DNA of 64,000 bases from Immersiella caudata (lineage: Eukaryota > Ascomycota > Sordariomycetes > Sordariales > Lasiosphaeriaceae), in contig JAULSU010000003.1 in NCBI GenBank assembly GCA_030512335.1, positions 1,674,001 through 1,738,000 on the forward strand, in the 5' to 3' direction. Below are positions 13,801 through 22,769 of the stretch, piece after piece. How positions within the stretch are numbered: the first letter of the stretch is position 1; each line of letters starts with the position of its first letter. The translations under genes and the position numbers were made by a program. The notes below the pieces were generated by a model that saw only the letters and a program-made list of their open reading frames with translations, had not been told where the DNA came from and searched no databases.

Positions 13801-14591
13801 GGGCCCTCGCTGGACTGACTGAGAATACCACCATGACACACCTGAAGATCCGAAATCAAAACCTTCATGACGACGTGGGGACCCTTGGACGGGTCCTCAG
13901 TCTAAATCAATCTCTTCGCGTCCTGGATTGCCAGGGCAATGACTTCAACCTCACTAGCATCAAGTTCCTTGTCAGCAACCTCAAACAGAATGATAGAATC
14001 ATCGACTTCCCCTTCACGGATGCGGAGCGCGCAGCGATCTGGAACAACATACTCAAAGGGCTACACAAGAGCACCGCCGCCACCTGCCCAACCAAGGGCA
14101 GCGCTGCAGCGGACAAGCTAGGGAAAGCGCAAGAGGTAATGCTTTTAGATGTGCTCAACCGTCAATTCGACGAGATTGACGAACACCTTCGCCGCAACCG
14201 ACTGATTCTTGAGGAGGCCGCTGGCCAGCTCCTCGATTTTGAGATGTCCGCCGACAGCCTTGAAGACATGGAAGACACGTGGCTGGGTCTCGATCCCGAA
14301 GAAGCCGAACAAGGCCCGCGTTCAAGCGACACAACGCCCACCACCACAGAGCACCGTGGTCTGCGTCGGCCTACAGTGCGCTCGTCGTACATCCACATGG
14401 ACACGTCACTCCCAGCGCCGTATCATGTTCGTCATGGCATGGACGGCCTGGAGAGTCCGACGGAGACGCTCGATCCTGCTTCGGAGGTATCAACACCCCC
14501 TGAGATGGTCGGAGAGAAGGTACCGGAGGATCTATCGTTCAAGCAGATGATGGCCGAATTTAGGGAGGTTGGGTTTGATACTGCTTCATGA
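10888..14591 (+). CDS. Large leucine-rich-repeat protein with N-terminal PH-like region
   Basis: Five exons: 10888-11999, 12053-12522, 12574-12852, 12916-13229 and 13284-14591. They join in frame to give 1160 residues. The first intron has an unusual GTTGGT donor and two alternative donors a few bases on, so a few residues there are uncertain. The N-terminal 120 residues are Ser-rich and basic. Residues about 140-400 contain a split region resembling the PH-like domain of large cytoskeletal LRR proteins. From about 560 to 1010 there are irregular LRR units (LQSLNLSENPG, LEELDISGFK, IRYLDLSG, LRVLDCQGNDF). The C-terminus is acidic and disordered. PH followed by LRRs recalls CARMIL-type actin regulators, but this is inference. 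The gene is probably a conserved fungal protein without an assigned role. Confidence 0.85.
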
Positions 14592-15292
14592 TTTGACAGA
14601 CGGCTTAGAATCTCCCATGTCATCGCGCCAGGGAGAGAGAGAGAGAGAGGGGGGGGGGGGGGGGGGTTATGAAGGAGCAAGTTGTGTTCATGTTCTGATG
14701 GAAAGAGAAAGAGGGGTGGCACGCAGCGGTGGGGAGAGAAGCGCACGGGTGGCGATCCAGGCCTGTTTGTCGCTGTACGCGCACTTCGAACGGGTGACAT
14801 TTCTCGCACAGGATTTTCAAGTCGTGGTAATAATACCCCCTTGTACATACGTACAATGAGCGAACAAGCAATCCATGTCTAATATATATATCGGTATTGC
14901 ATACCTACTTCATCCTGCTTAAAATCACAGTTCTAAGATAATCAACCCCCCTCAGCCCCAAGCTGATTACCTCACCGATATGTAAGGATCGACACCTTTG
15001 GACCCGCTTCCATAACGAAAGACTTGTCACCAGCATTCGCCTGAAGAAACACCCCAACACGACCGGCAGACAGGAACACGGATACCTAGGTGGTTTTGAG
15101 CGTGAATATTTTCTCAAGACGATGGTTGCAACTCAGATGAACACTATTTGCGGTATATATGTCATAACCACACGGGCATCTATCTAGGGACACTATATAT
15201 TACTATGCCAGGGAAGCATTGTTCCCGACTTAATTGCTATGCCTATCTTACCCCAAAGTATGACACCCCGTGCTGTCCCCATCCTACAGACT
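14592..15292. other. Convergent intergenic region (LRR gene / htd2)
   Basis: Holds the 3' ends of two converging genes and a (GA)n(G)n low-complexity tract (separate entry). No coding content seen. Confidence 0.6.
14634..14666 (+). repeat. (GA)n followed by a long G run
   Basis: An AG dinucleotide run passes directly into roughly 17 consecutive G residues. It lies just after the LRR gene stop, in the likely 3' untranslated region. G-run length is prone to sequencing error and polymorphism. Confidence 0.9.
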
Positions 15293-16767
15293 TTACTTGG
15301 TCGAAGTCTCGCCAGCGTTCTTCTCTCCTTGTTCAGTCCTTGTCTCGGTCTCCTTCGCCTCGACTGCTGGTTCTCTCGCCTTTGATGTCTCCTCCGTCTC
15401 CTTCATCTCGGCTACTGGCTCCTTCGCCTTCCCGTTTTCCTCCGCATCCTTTACCTTCTCCATGACCCTCCTCTTTCCGAAGGGTATGTTTTTTCTCCTC
15501 CGCTCTGCGGCCCAATTCAGATTTGGACCGTTCTTAAGCAAGGCGGTCAAAGGTAGGGTCGTAGCGGTGCCCCTGACGGCCAAGCCGTTCGGGCCCTCGA
15601 CCCAGAGGTCCCACTGTTGAGGGATACCATCCATCTCGCGGACACAGACCTTGACAGGCTGGCCCACGAAAAGCGGGGCGAGATTACGATAGTCGACCGT
15701 TTGGAGAGCATGTCTCGACTGCTTGCTATCAAGCACCCGGCGCAGGGCGGTAAGCATGAGGACTAACAGCAGGGGTCCATGGACCAGTCGCTCGGGGTAG
15801 CCTTCTTGGTTTCGCGCGTAGTCTGGGTCAAGGTGGATGGCATGGGCGTTGTATGTGAGGGCGCTAAATTGGAAGAGCAAGGTTGGATCGGGAGTGAGAG
15901 TAAAGCTGTATGTGGGGATTTTGGGTGCTGTAAAATGTCAGAATCTAGCAGTCCACAAAGTGTAAAGCCACACCCACCCTGGACCACCCTGGCGGGCGGA
16001 GCAACCCCTTCGCCACCAGCTTTCACAGGCCCTCGCTCACGCATAAACACCAGCTTCCTTGTCTCTGTCATGGCAGGGGTGTATCTGGCCAGCACATTTT
16101 CGGCTGACATTCCCGTGAGAGCGCTAGTCGGCGCAACGCCATACTGCCTCTTCACCTCAACAAACACCTTCTCATCGCCAGGGGCCTTGCCAAGCTTGAG
16201 TTCCAGCTTCCCGACGGTCTCCACGCACCACCCTCTGATGAGCTTTTGTGGTCCGGGGAAACTGATTCCCCTCTGGTACTGAATGGATCCTCCAGCCCAC
16301 ATTCGGCGCACAAAGGGGCCGCCGGGGAAGTGGTCTGGATCGGTGCCGTCTGGCATCAGACCTGACTTGGGAGCCTGCAACGGCCAGTACACAAGATGGT
16401 GGCCGTCAGGTACCTGGCCGTAGTCTTGAAAGGTGACCCACCGGCGAGATTGTTTCTTCGCCTCATACTTGGGATCGGGAGGAAGGTGGTCTGCAAGGGC
16501 GTGGTCGAGTAGGTGGGAGTTCATAGGGACGATGGTGTCGAGCATAAGTTTGGGCTCACGGAAAGCCATCCTCCCTTCAGCTGCGGAAATATACTCTTCC
16601 AATTCCGCGGTCATGGCCGGCTTGGGCGAAACGGGAAAGGCAACGGCGTCAGTGACCGGCGTGCTGTCCGTGCTGTTCAGCCTTCGAAGGGCAAAAGTGA
16701 GTGTGCGGGCTTTCAGGGCATTGGAACGGACGCAGAGCGTCCCACGGAGGAGCGAAGGGGCCGCCAT
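15293..16767 (-). CDS. htd2: Mitochondrial 3-hydroxyacyl-thioester dehydratase (Htd2-like)
   Basis: Exons 16767-15978 and 15927-15293 flank a 50-bp intron and give 474 residues. The N-terminus from MAAPSLLRGTLCVRSNALK is basic and lacks acidic residues, as in a mitochondrial presequence. The second exon carries the hot-dog/MaoC-type signature (YNAHAIHLDPDYARNQEGYP then LVHGPLL), with the catalytic Asp/His region recognisable. The family performs the dehydration step of mitochondrial type II fatty acid synthesis, which supplies octanoyl-ACP for lipoate. The C-terminal 55 or so residues form a highly charged Lys/Glu tail containing an internal duplication; this is unusual for the enzyme. An in-frame upstream ATG at 16962 would add 65 residues including FSTSARR, itself presequence-like. 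Confidence 0.88.
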
Positions 16768-17196
16768 TGTGATCAGATTCCACTTGGAGCCTAAGACGAA
16801 GAGAGGAGTGCCGACCAGCAGCGATGTGAAGGAAGATAGGTAGGTGTCGCGATGAGTGAACGAAAGCCGAACAAGCCCCACTTTTTCCCTTCTAGCGGAA
16901 GTGCTGAAGCTCGGCACCCTGGCGCATCCCCTCAGAGGCACGTGCATAAGCCAAGAAACCAAATAAACCCCCCTGAGTGCCTGCCTTTTTTTGCTTGCTT
17001 GACGTTGTTAGTCCATCCATGGATATCTTGTCCAAATCCTAATATAGAACCTAGAGCAGAAATGGGACAAGAGGCTCAGGGAGTCTGAATAGTCCTTGGC
17101 TAACTGCCGCGTCGCCGCTCCCGCAACCCCGCCATCGCCGCCCAACAACGCAACCACAAACCCTATCAGCATCCCCCTCCTCAACCTGGACAGCCC
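16768..17196. other. Spacer between htd2 and pha2 (same strand)
   Basis: Contains the htd2 promoter and leader and the pha2 3' end. An in-frame N-terminal extension of htd2 could start at 16962. Nothing else is visible. Confidence 0.6.
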
Positions 17197-18318
17197 TCAC
17201 CTCCTCTGATTCTCCCAACTCCCCAGCCATCTCCACCTCTCCGCCACGCCCTCCAAGTTCTCAAACACACTCTTCACCCTCCCCTCGGGATCATCCCCCC
17301 GACTCCCCTCAAACTCCACAAAGAACAAATACCTAAACGGCTCCACCAAGCTCGGCAAGCTGTTGATGCTTGTCAAGTTCAACCTTCCCTTCCGAAAACA
17401 CTCCAGCACATCCGCCAACGCCCCTGGCCTCCTATGCGGCACCGTAAACGACACCAAGCTCTTGTACCTCCCTTCATACTCCTCCCCTCTCTCTTTCCCT
17501 CCTCCCTCCTTTTCATTCGCGCCCCTCCTAATCACAAAAAATCTCGTCGTGTTATCCTCCCTGTCCTCGATACACCTCGCCAGCACCTCCAACCCGCTCA
17601 CCCCCGCCGCCAACTCACCCGCTACCGCCGCACTCTCCCCCTTCTCATCGGCACTTGCCAGCTCCGCAGCCTTACTTGTCGAACTCACATCGATCGTCTC
17701 CACACCCTTCAGATACCTCGCAAAAAACGCCGCCGTCTGTCCGAACGCCTGTGGGTGGGAGTACACCCTCTTGACGTGGCTTAGGTCAGTCGACGGGGTT
17801 CCTTTCTTGGGATCGTCCGAGGTTTCGGTAGAGGCAGCAGAAGATCGCCCGAGGAGGAAGTGGTGGACGTTGAGATAGACCTCCCCGCAAACGGCAATGT
17901 CGGCAAAGACTCCAGTGCGATCCGCCAGCCCGTCAAGGGTAAAGGTGACGGTTCCGTGCGTGGAGTTTTCAAAGGGGACGATGCCAAAGGATGCGGTGCG
18001 TGATTGGACTTGCTCAAAGACTTCTGTGCAGCTGTCAGTTTCTAATCACCAGCTGGGGGGTAAGGGGGGAAAGTGAGCAGTGTGAGTATGTTGGTGGTGA
18101 CAAACCCTTGATTGTGCTGGTGGGCATCAACTCCCACCGCTCACTAGGAAAGGCCAACTTGGTTGCCTGAGGTTGTTAGCGGTTATCATTCTCATGGAGT
18201 GAGATGAAGCTCAAAAATAGATGCGCACCTGGTGAGAGTATGACGCGACTGGCCCGAGAAAAGCGACTGCGCGCTCATCCTCGTCGGCGAGTTGACCCAT
18301 TGTCGAACCGGTTGTCAT
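17197..18318 (-). CDS. pha2: Prephenate dehydratase
   Basis: Exons 18318-18229, 18166-18106 and 18023-17197 give 325 residues, typical for the fungal enzyme. The start gives MTTGSTMGQLADEDERAVAFLGP, matching the usual entry into the catalytic domain (AFLGPVASYSHQATKLAF). Further signatures are FGIVPFENSTHGTV, YSHPQAF, TSKAAELA and the TRF element near residue 210. A C-terminal ACT regulatory domain at about 237-321 (SFTVPHRRPGALADVL...LTSINSLPS) is where phenylalanine normally inhibits. The enzyme makes phenylpyruvate from prephenate in cytosolic phenylalanine synthesis. A CRE-like TGACGTC lies about 340 bp upstream at 18658-18664; a link to amino-acid control is only a guess. Confidence 0.95.
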
Positions 18319-18572
18319 GCTTTGCGGCACTTGATCGAACTAAGTTTTCGGTCGGGTGTCAAGGGAAAATGGTGGGCCTCGAAGGATGCTCCTGGTTTGG
18401 AGGCAAAATTCTCGTTACGCCATGTTTTATAATAGGAGAGTAGCTACCTCATTGCGTGAATCGTCCGGCAGCTGCATCCGATCTCCGGACCACTGGAGGT
18501 CCGATCCCCGCCCGTTGGGAGCTAACGCCCCGGGCCGGCTGGGGCAACCCACAGCTTCAAGTACCCCGCAAT

Positions 18573-18605
18573 TGCAAAATACCACACTTTTACCCCTATT
18601 TTGCA
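18573..18605. repeat. 9-bp inverted repeat (possible hairpin)
   Basis: TGCAAAATA at 18573-18581 is followed 15 nt later by its exact reverse complement at 18597-18605. It sits between the eRF1 3' end and the pha2 promoter. It could be an RNA 3'-end hairpin or a dimeric factor site; it may also be chance. Confidence 0.55.
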
Positions 18606-18907
18606 GCTCAATATTTAAAACATCAAAGTCTTGAGACTTAAAGTACAATCGAACGAGTGACGTCGAATTCAGCTACCTAATCTGCTTTATCTCTGCCGTT
18701 TAAATCTGGAATTCCTGAATCAAAACGCAAAAGAGTGGACGGACTCGCGGCTCTGGTGAAGCACCAACTCAACAAGCAAGAGCTGTCTCCAAGCAATTTC
18801 AGTCAAGCCGCGGCCGCAAGGTTGCCAACCAATCCCTCTTGAACCGAGCCCTGCAATAACGAAACACCTTGAGCTTTCTCGGTTTCTCAACCTTCATGGG
18901 CAATTTC

Positions 18908-18960
18908 CTGTTCAACGCATGAACATTCATTTTTAGATCATGGATAGAACCGAGTCCTAC
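18908..18960 (-). promoter_or_regulatory. Probable 3'-UTR intron of the eRF1 gene
   Basis: On the minus strand, G|GTAGGA starts and AACAG|G ends a 53-nt segment, the commonest intron length in this window. It begins 243 nt after the eRF1 stop. From memory, Neurospora crassa eRF1 mRNA has a spliced 3'-UTR intron that makes it a target of exon-junction-dependent NMD; this appears to be its counterpart. The branch point is not a perfect match (CTAAA), so splicing needs RNA evidence. Confidence 0.65.
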
Positions 18961-18981
18961 CTCAAATCCGCCATCTTGAAC

Positions 18982-19203
18982 TCAAGAAGCCGTCATCACA
19001 GAGCGAAGCGGGCTCGGGCGAGCCACCGCATGGGTCTGCTGACCCGGTGCCTCTGGGAACCCCTTCACCAGCCGCCGCTGGGCGAGCGGGACTTTGCCCG
19101 AGCTCTTTGGCTTGGGAAGCGGCTGGTCGGCGTGATCTGTCGCCGGCTCGGACGTGGTGGCTTGAGTTCGCGGTCCCTCGTTCTCCACGAGGGAATCAAA
19201 CTG
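18982..19203 (-). other. In-frame readthrough extension of eRF1 (73 codons)
   Basis: After the eRF1 UGA (19206-19204) the same frame stays open for 73 codons, beginning CAG TTT GAT TCC, and ends at another TGA at 18984-18982. The second stop is 20 nt before the probable 3'-UTR intron donor. The extension is Pro/Gln/Thr-rich with no domain. Its main role may be to move the terminating ribosome next to the intron junction. The first stop has the leaky-type context UGA C. Confidence 0.55.
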
Positions 19204-20762
19204 TCAATCTGCATGGTTATTAGTACGGGCCTCAAAGTTTGCAGCTGGAGTGTCTCATACCGTCGTAGTAGTCATCATCGTCATCAACCTCGGCTAACTG
19301 TTCAAAATTGACCTTGTAGCGGAGAATGCCACCAATACCGCCGAATCCCTTGACGAACTGGTTGCCTTCAGTGGAACGATCCGACACGAACTCAAGCGTG
19401 GTACCAAAATCCTTGTAGTGCTCCGCAATCCACTCAAGGAAGGACTCCTGCGAGACGATTTCCATCTCCTGGCCGGTCTCCTTGTCCATGAACTTCTCAC
19501 GGCTAGCCGCCTCCTGCTGCTTAGTCATGTGAAGGACGACCTCGGAGCTGTTGCTGTCTTTCAGGACGTAGCGCGTAACTTCAAGGTTCTCAAAGACAAT
19601 CAGGGTCTCAACAGCACCGAGCTCCAGGGCCTTAAGGGTGTCCTCTATGCCGTAGCAGATGCGGCCCGTATCCTGGCTGATCTCCTCGAAGTACTTGCCG
19701 ATGAGCTTCTTCTCCTGAATGAACTTGACGTTGCCCAGAGTCTCCGAAGCGAGCTCAATGGCCTGATTGAAGCCGTTCTCTCCGCCGTACGACACATCCA
19801 CAACCTTGATGACCTTGCTGGCAAGACGGTTGTCGAACATATCGGAGGCGTTGAGGTCGTTCTTGAAATCGGCCGAGCCGGCGAGAATGATACCGGCAAC
19901 GTTAACCTTGTCGTTGGTGATGAAGTTCTGGACAGCCAATTCGGCAACCTTGCGGACATAATTGTGGCGCTTTTCCTCTCTGAGACGGGCGAAACGCAAC
20001 GCGGACTGACCACCACGGCCGTGCTTCTTGGGAAGATCGACTGAGAACTTGTGAACAATGTCTCTGGTGTTTCCGCTAAGAGTTCCAAAGAGAGCACCGT
20101 TACCGTCCATGATGATGAAGCCGAACTTCTGGTCGGACTCGAGCAGCTCGGCGAGGGCCTCGGTGTGGAACTTGTTGTCGCAGAGGTACAGCGACGTGTT
20201 GATGGGCTTGAACGGCTCAAAGTCGATATTCACCTTTCTCTCCTTGCCTTCCGAGGTCAAGATTTCACCGCAGTACACGACCAAGCCATTTGGAGGAACC
20301 TTGTTGTAAAGCTTGAGGCGCTGCTGGGTGGAAGTAATGGCCGAGAGCACAGACTGTCGGTTGACGCGCGACTTGATGTTCGACGCGGTACCCTGAACGA
20401 GATGTTAGGAACTCTCCTTGAAATATTACATTTAGACAAAGACATACATATTCTTCAGCCAACATCTTGGCGGCACGGGAGACCTGATCCTTGGGGGCTA
20501 GATGGCACATGGTGGTCAGCCGAGATTGGGCTTCGGCGACGGTAGGGGCGCGTACGAATAATCAGGGAAATCATGCTGGTGCCATTTCCTCTGGCAGCCT
20601 CAAGCCGCTTGATCAACTTCTTCACCTTCCATATCTCAATCTGCGGCGGCATCGTCTTGTCAGCCAGACCGAACCTTTCCCAAAGGCCGGTTGGCCCGCT
20701 TCGATTGGGTCGCAGCACAAACTCACATTCTTCTCCGCCTCGCTGGCGTTTGGGTCGGACAT
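19204..20762 (-). CDS. sup45: Translation termination factor eRF1 (Sup45)
   Basis: Five exons: 20762-20727, 20640-20556, 20497-20448, 20392-19261 and 19208-19204. They give 435 residues, the standard length for fungal eRF1. The stop-codon decoding domain has TASNIKS near residues 59-65 and YLCDNKF at about 126-132. The peptidyl-tRNA hydrolysis motif GGQ is at about 184-186 in KKHGRGGQSALRF. The C-terminus is the acidic eRF3-binding tail ending YYDD. The last exon supplies only the final two bases of the last codon and the UGA, so the final intron abuts the stop. A second in-frame stop and a probable 3'-UTR intron follow (separate entries), suggesting autoregulation by readthrough and NMD. Confidence 0.97.
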
Positions 20763-21453
20763 TTTTGGAGTAGTAGTTCAAAGAAATCCGGGTGCGAATG
20801 TGATATTGTCCTCTTGCCGCCCCTTCTCCCACGAGATGGGTCAATATTTTTTGTGGTTTTTTTTTCCCTGCGGAACCGGTCTTGCGCGCCCAAGTGATTT
20901 TTGCTGGTGGGGTGGTGATGGAGGGAGGGGTTTTGGCGGCCCTGGGTTTTAAAAGGCTTTGGCAAAGCAAGGCAGAGTTTCTGGTGGGGGCGCTCCGCGA
21001 TTCATCATTGGCGGACGCCGCAAGCCTCAGGCACGTGCGGATAGCCGCTGTACTTTGTACTTAGCTATCCGACCTGAGCCTTGGCTCGCCGGGCTGTGAT
21101 TCTGAGCCGGATGCTCAAACAGAGCTCCGAGTCACAAAATTTGCGAAGGACACTTGAGATGCCTTAGGAAACAAATTTGTATCCAACACCGCATGATCCG
21201 TGACTGCAGTCTCGCCACACCCCTCATTGGGTGTTTGAAGTCATCGCCTCTCTTCCCAAGGCCGGGCAGCCAGGGCCAACCAGGGGCACCCAAATCCTAC
21301 AGGGGTGCAGCCCGCTTGTTTAGCTGTCCCAGGCACTTGGTATGATGCACTGAACATCTTCCGTCATCTGGCATCGACGACGTCCCAACCCTCGGCGCAA
21401 AACCACCAGCAGGCAGATCCCACCCCTGGGTCGCCGCGCCAATTGCACTCACC
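20763..21453. other. Divergent promoter region (eRF1 / DUF1770 gene)
   Basis: Lies between two start codons facing apart. No coding content recognised. It is expected to hold both promoters and leaders. Confidence 0.6.
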
Positions 21454-21995
21454 ATGGCCTCCTCCATTCCGCTGCAAGTCGCTGAAACCGTCCAAACCGC
21501 ACACATCAATCGCCACCCGTCGCCCACACACGACATCAACCCGTCGACAGCCGCTTCCCGAAAGGAGCCCGTAACCCTTGAGAAGGCGACCCACCGGCTG
21601 TATCCCGACGAGGGCATCGACGAGGATGACGATGAGGAGGATATCCCGTACAGCGTCCTGAGGCCGAAGCCCAGGCGGCATCACCTCCCGCCGATTCCAG
21701 ACCTGCGGTACGAGCAGAGCTATCTGCATAGCATAAGGAGCGCGGATGCCTGGTGGAAGGTGGTGTTGATCACGGCACGGGACCAAGTATGTACCATTGG
21801 CGTTGGGGTTTGGCCTCAGGTTAGCTAACTAGGCAACAGGTCATGATGCCCTTCATGCAGGGTGTTCTGTACAACCTGGCGATATGCGGCTGGCAGTATT
21901 GGAACAAGAATGCGCAGGTTCATGGCTCATCTATTGGCGCAAGGGTACGGAGATGGTGGTATGGCGTGAACAACTGGAAGATCCCACCGCAATGA
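21454..21995 (+). CDS. DUF1770 family protein
   Basis: Exons 21454-21786 and 21840-21995 around a 53-bp intron give 162 residues. The protein starts MASSIPLQVAETVQTAHINRH, has an acidic patch (DEDDDEEDIPYSVLRPKPR), then LRYEQSYLHSIRSADAWWKV and a Trp-rich C-terminal part (ICGWQYWNKNAQ, RRWWYGVNNW). I recognise this pattern as the fungal DUF1770 family, whose function is not known to me. A moderately hydrophobic stretch around VMMPFMQGVLYNLAICGW could be membrane-associated but is short. Confidence 0.85.
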
Positions 21996-22769
21996 GGTGA
22001 ATTCGCAAAGTTAGGACGGCCTTGGAGTAATAATACAACTTGACACATAGACTACAACATTCCAGTGACGCACGCCTCTGATGACGCTCCTTTGATTGTG
22101 CTCTTAACTTCTCACTCAGGTTACTTTAAAACCTCCCTATAGCTGGAAAGAGGCCTTTGGCGCAGCGGTAGTTAGGGGTTCCCGCAGTGGTGATGATAAG
22201 TTATGTGTAGGGATACGGTGCTTCTAGACGGATAGTATGGTGTAAGTAAACATTCTCATTAGATAACCACCACGTAGGGGTGGGTTGTCTGCTTGTCAAA
22301 GGCTTGAAGGTTCCTCAACCGTCGCAGTCAGGAGTACATTTGCTTGTTTCATTGAGGTATTCGGACACCGAACAAGACCTTGCGCTAGTAACTAAGTATT
22401 CTTTCGTGAAACTGTTCCATGAACAGAGAGTCGTATTACCCAGCTCGTACTGATGTCTTCTCAAGATCATCCCGACTCGGACTCCATTCCACTCAACGCA
22501 CAGCATCCGCTGCAATGAAGGGCTCAACCTAACTCAACGTCCGTCTCCGTAACCCCAGCTCATACAGCAGTTTTCGGAGCTTTATGTCTAGAACTCAAAA
22601 CAAGCAAGTCCAAGCGGGAACCGTAATAATCCATCGAACTCCAACTCCTGAGCTCAAGTCCAACTGCCATTTTGTGTCATTTATCATCATAAACCCCGAC
22701 TCCCGCCAAACGCCGTCAACATAACTAAGACCACGGAATATCGGAGGCAGTACTGATCTCGGGGCTCTC
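21996..22769. other. Convergent intergenic region
   Basis: Between the DUF1770 gene and the DDT/WHIM-like gene, which converge. No coding content. An A-box-like GGCGCAGCGGTAG near 22160 was considered as a tRNA relic and rejected. Confidence 0.55.

Larger units (their letters stand above)
18319..19203. other. eRF1 3' region and pha2 promoter
   Basis: Both neighbours are on the minus strand, so this stretch holds the eRF1 3' untranslated region (including a probable intron at 18908-18960 and an in-frame extension, separate entries) and then the pha2 promoter. A 9-bp inverted repeat TGCAAAATA/TATTTTGCA lies at 18573-18605. Confidence 0.65.

Noticed and set aside
18495..18525. GGAGGTCCGATCCCCG resembles a tRNA T-arm
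   Set aside because: No A box or acceptor-stem pairing upstream; the stem CTCC/GGAG has the wrong loop size for an anticodon arm.
22153..22171. A-box-like sequence GCCTTTGGCGCAGCGGTAG suggesting a tRNA
   Set aside because: No matching B box (GGTTCRANNCC) or cloverleaf pairing follows within 100 bases. At best a relic.
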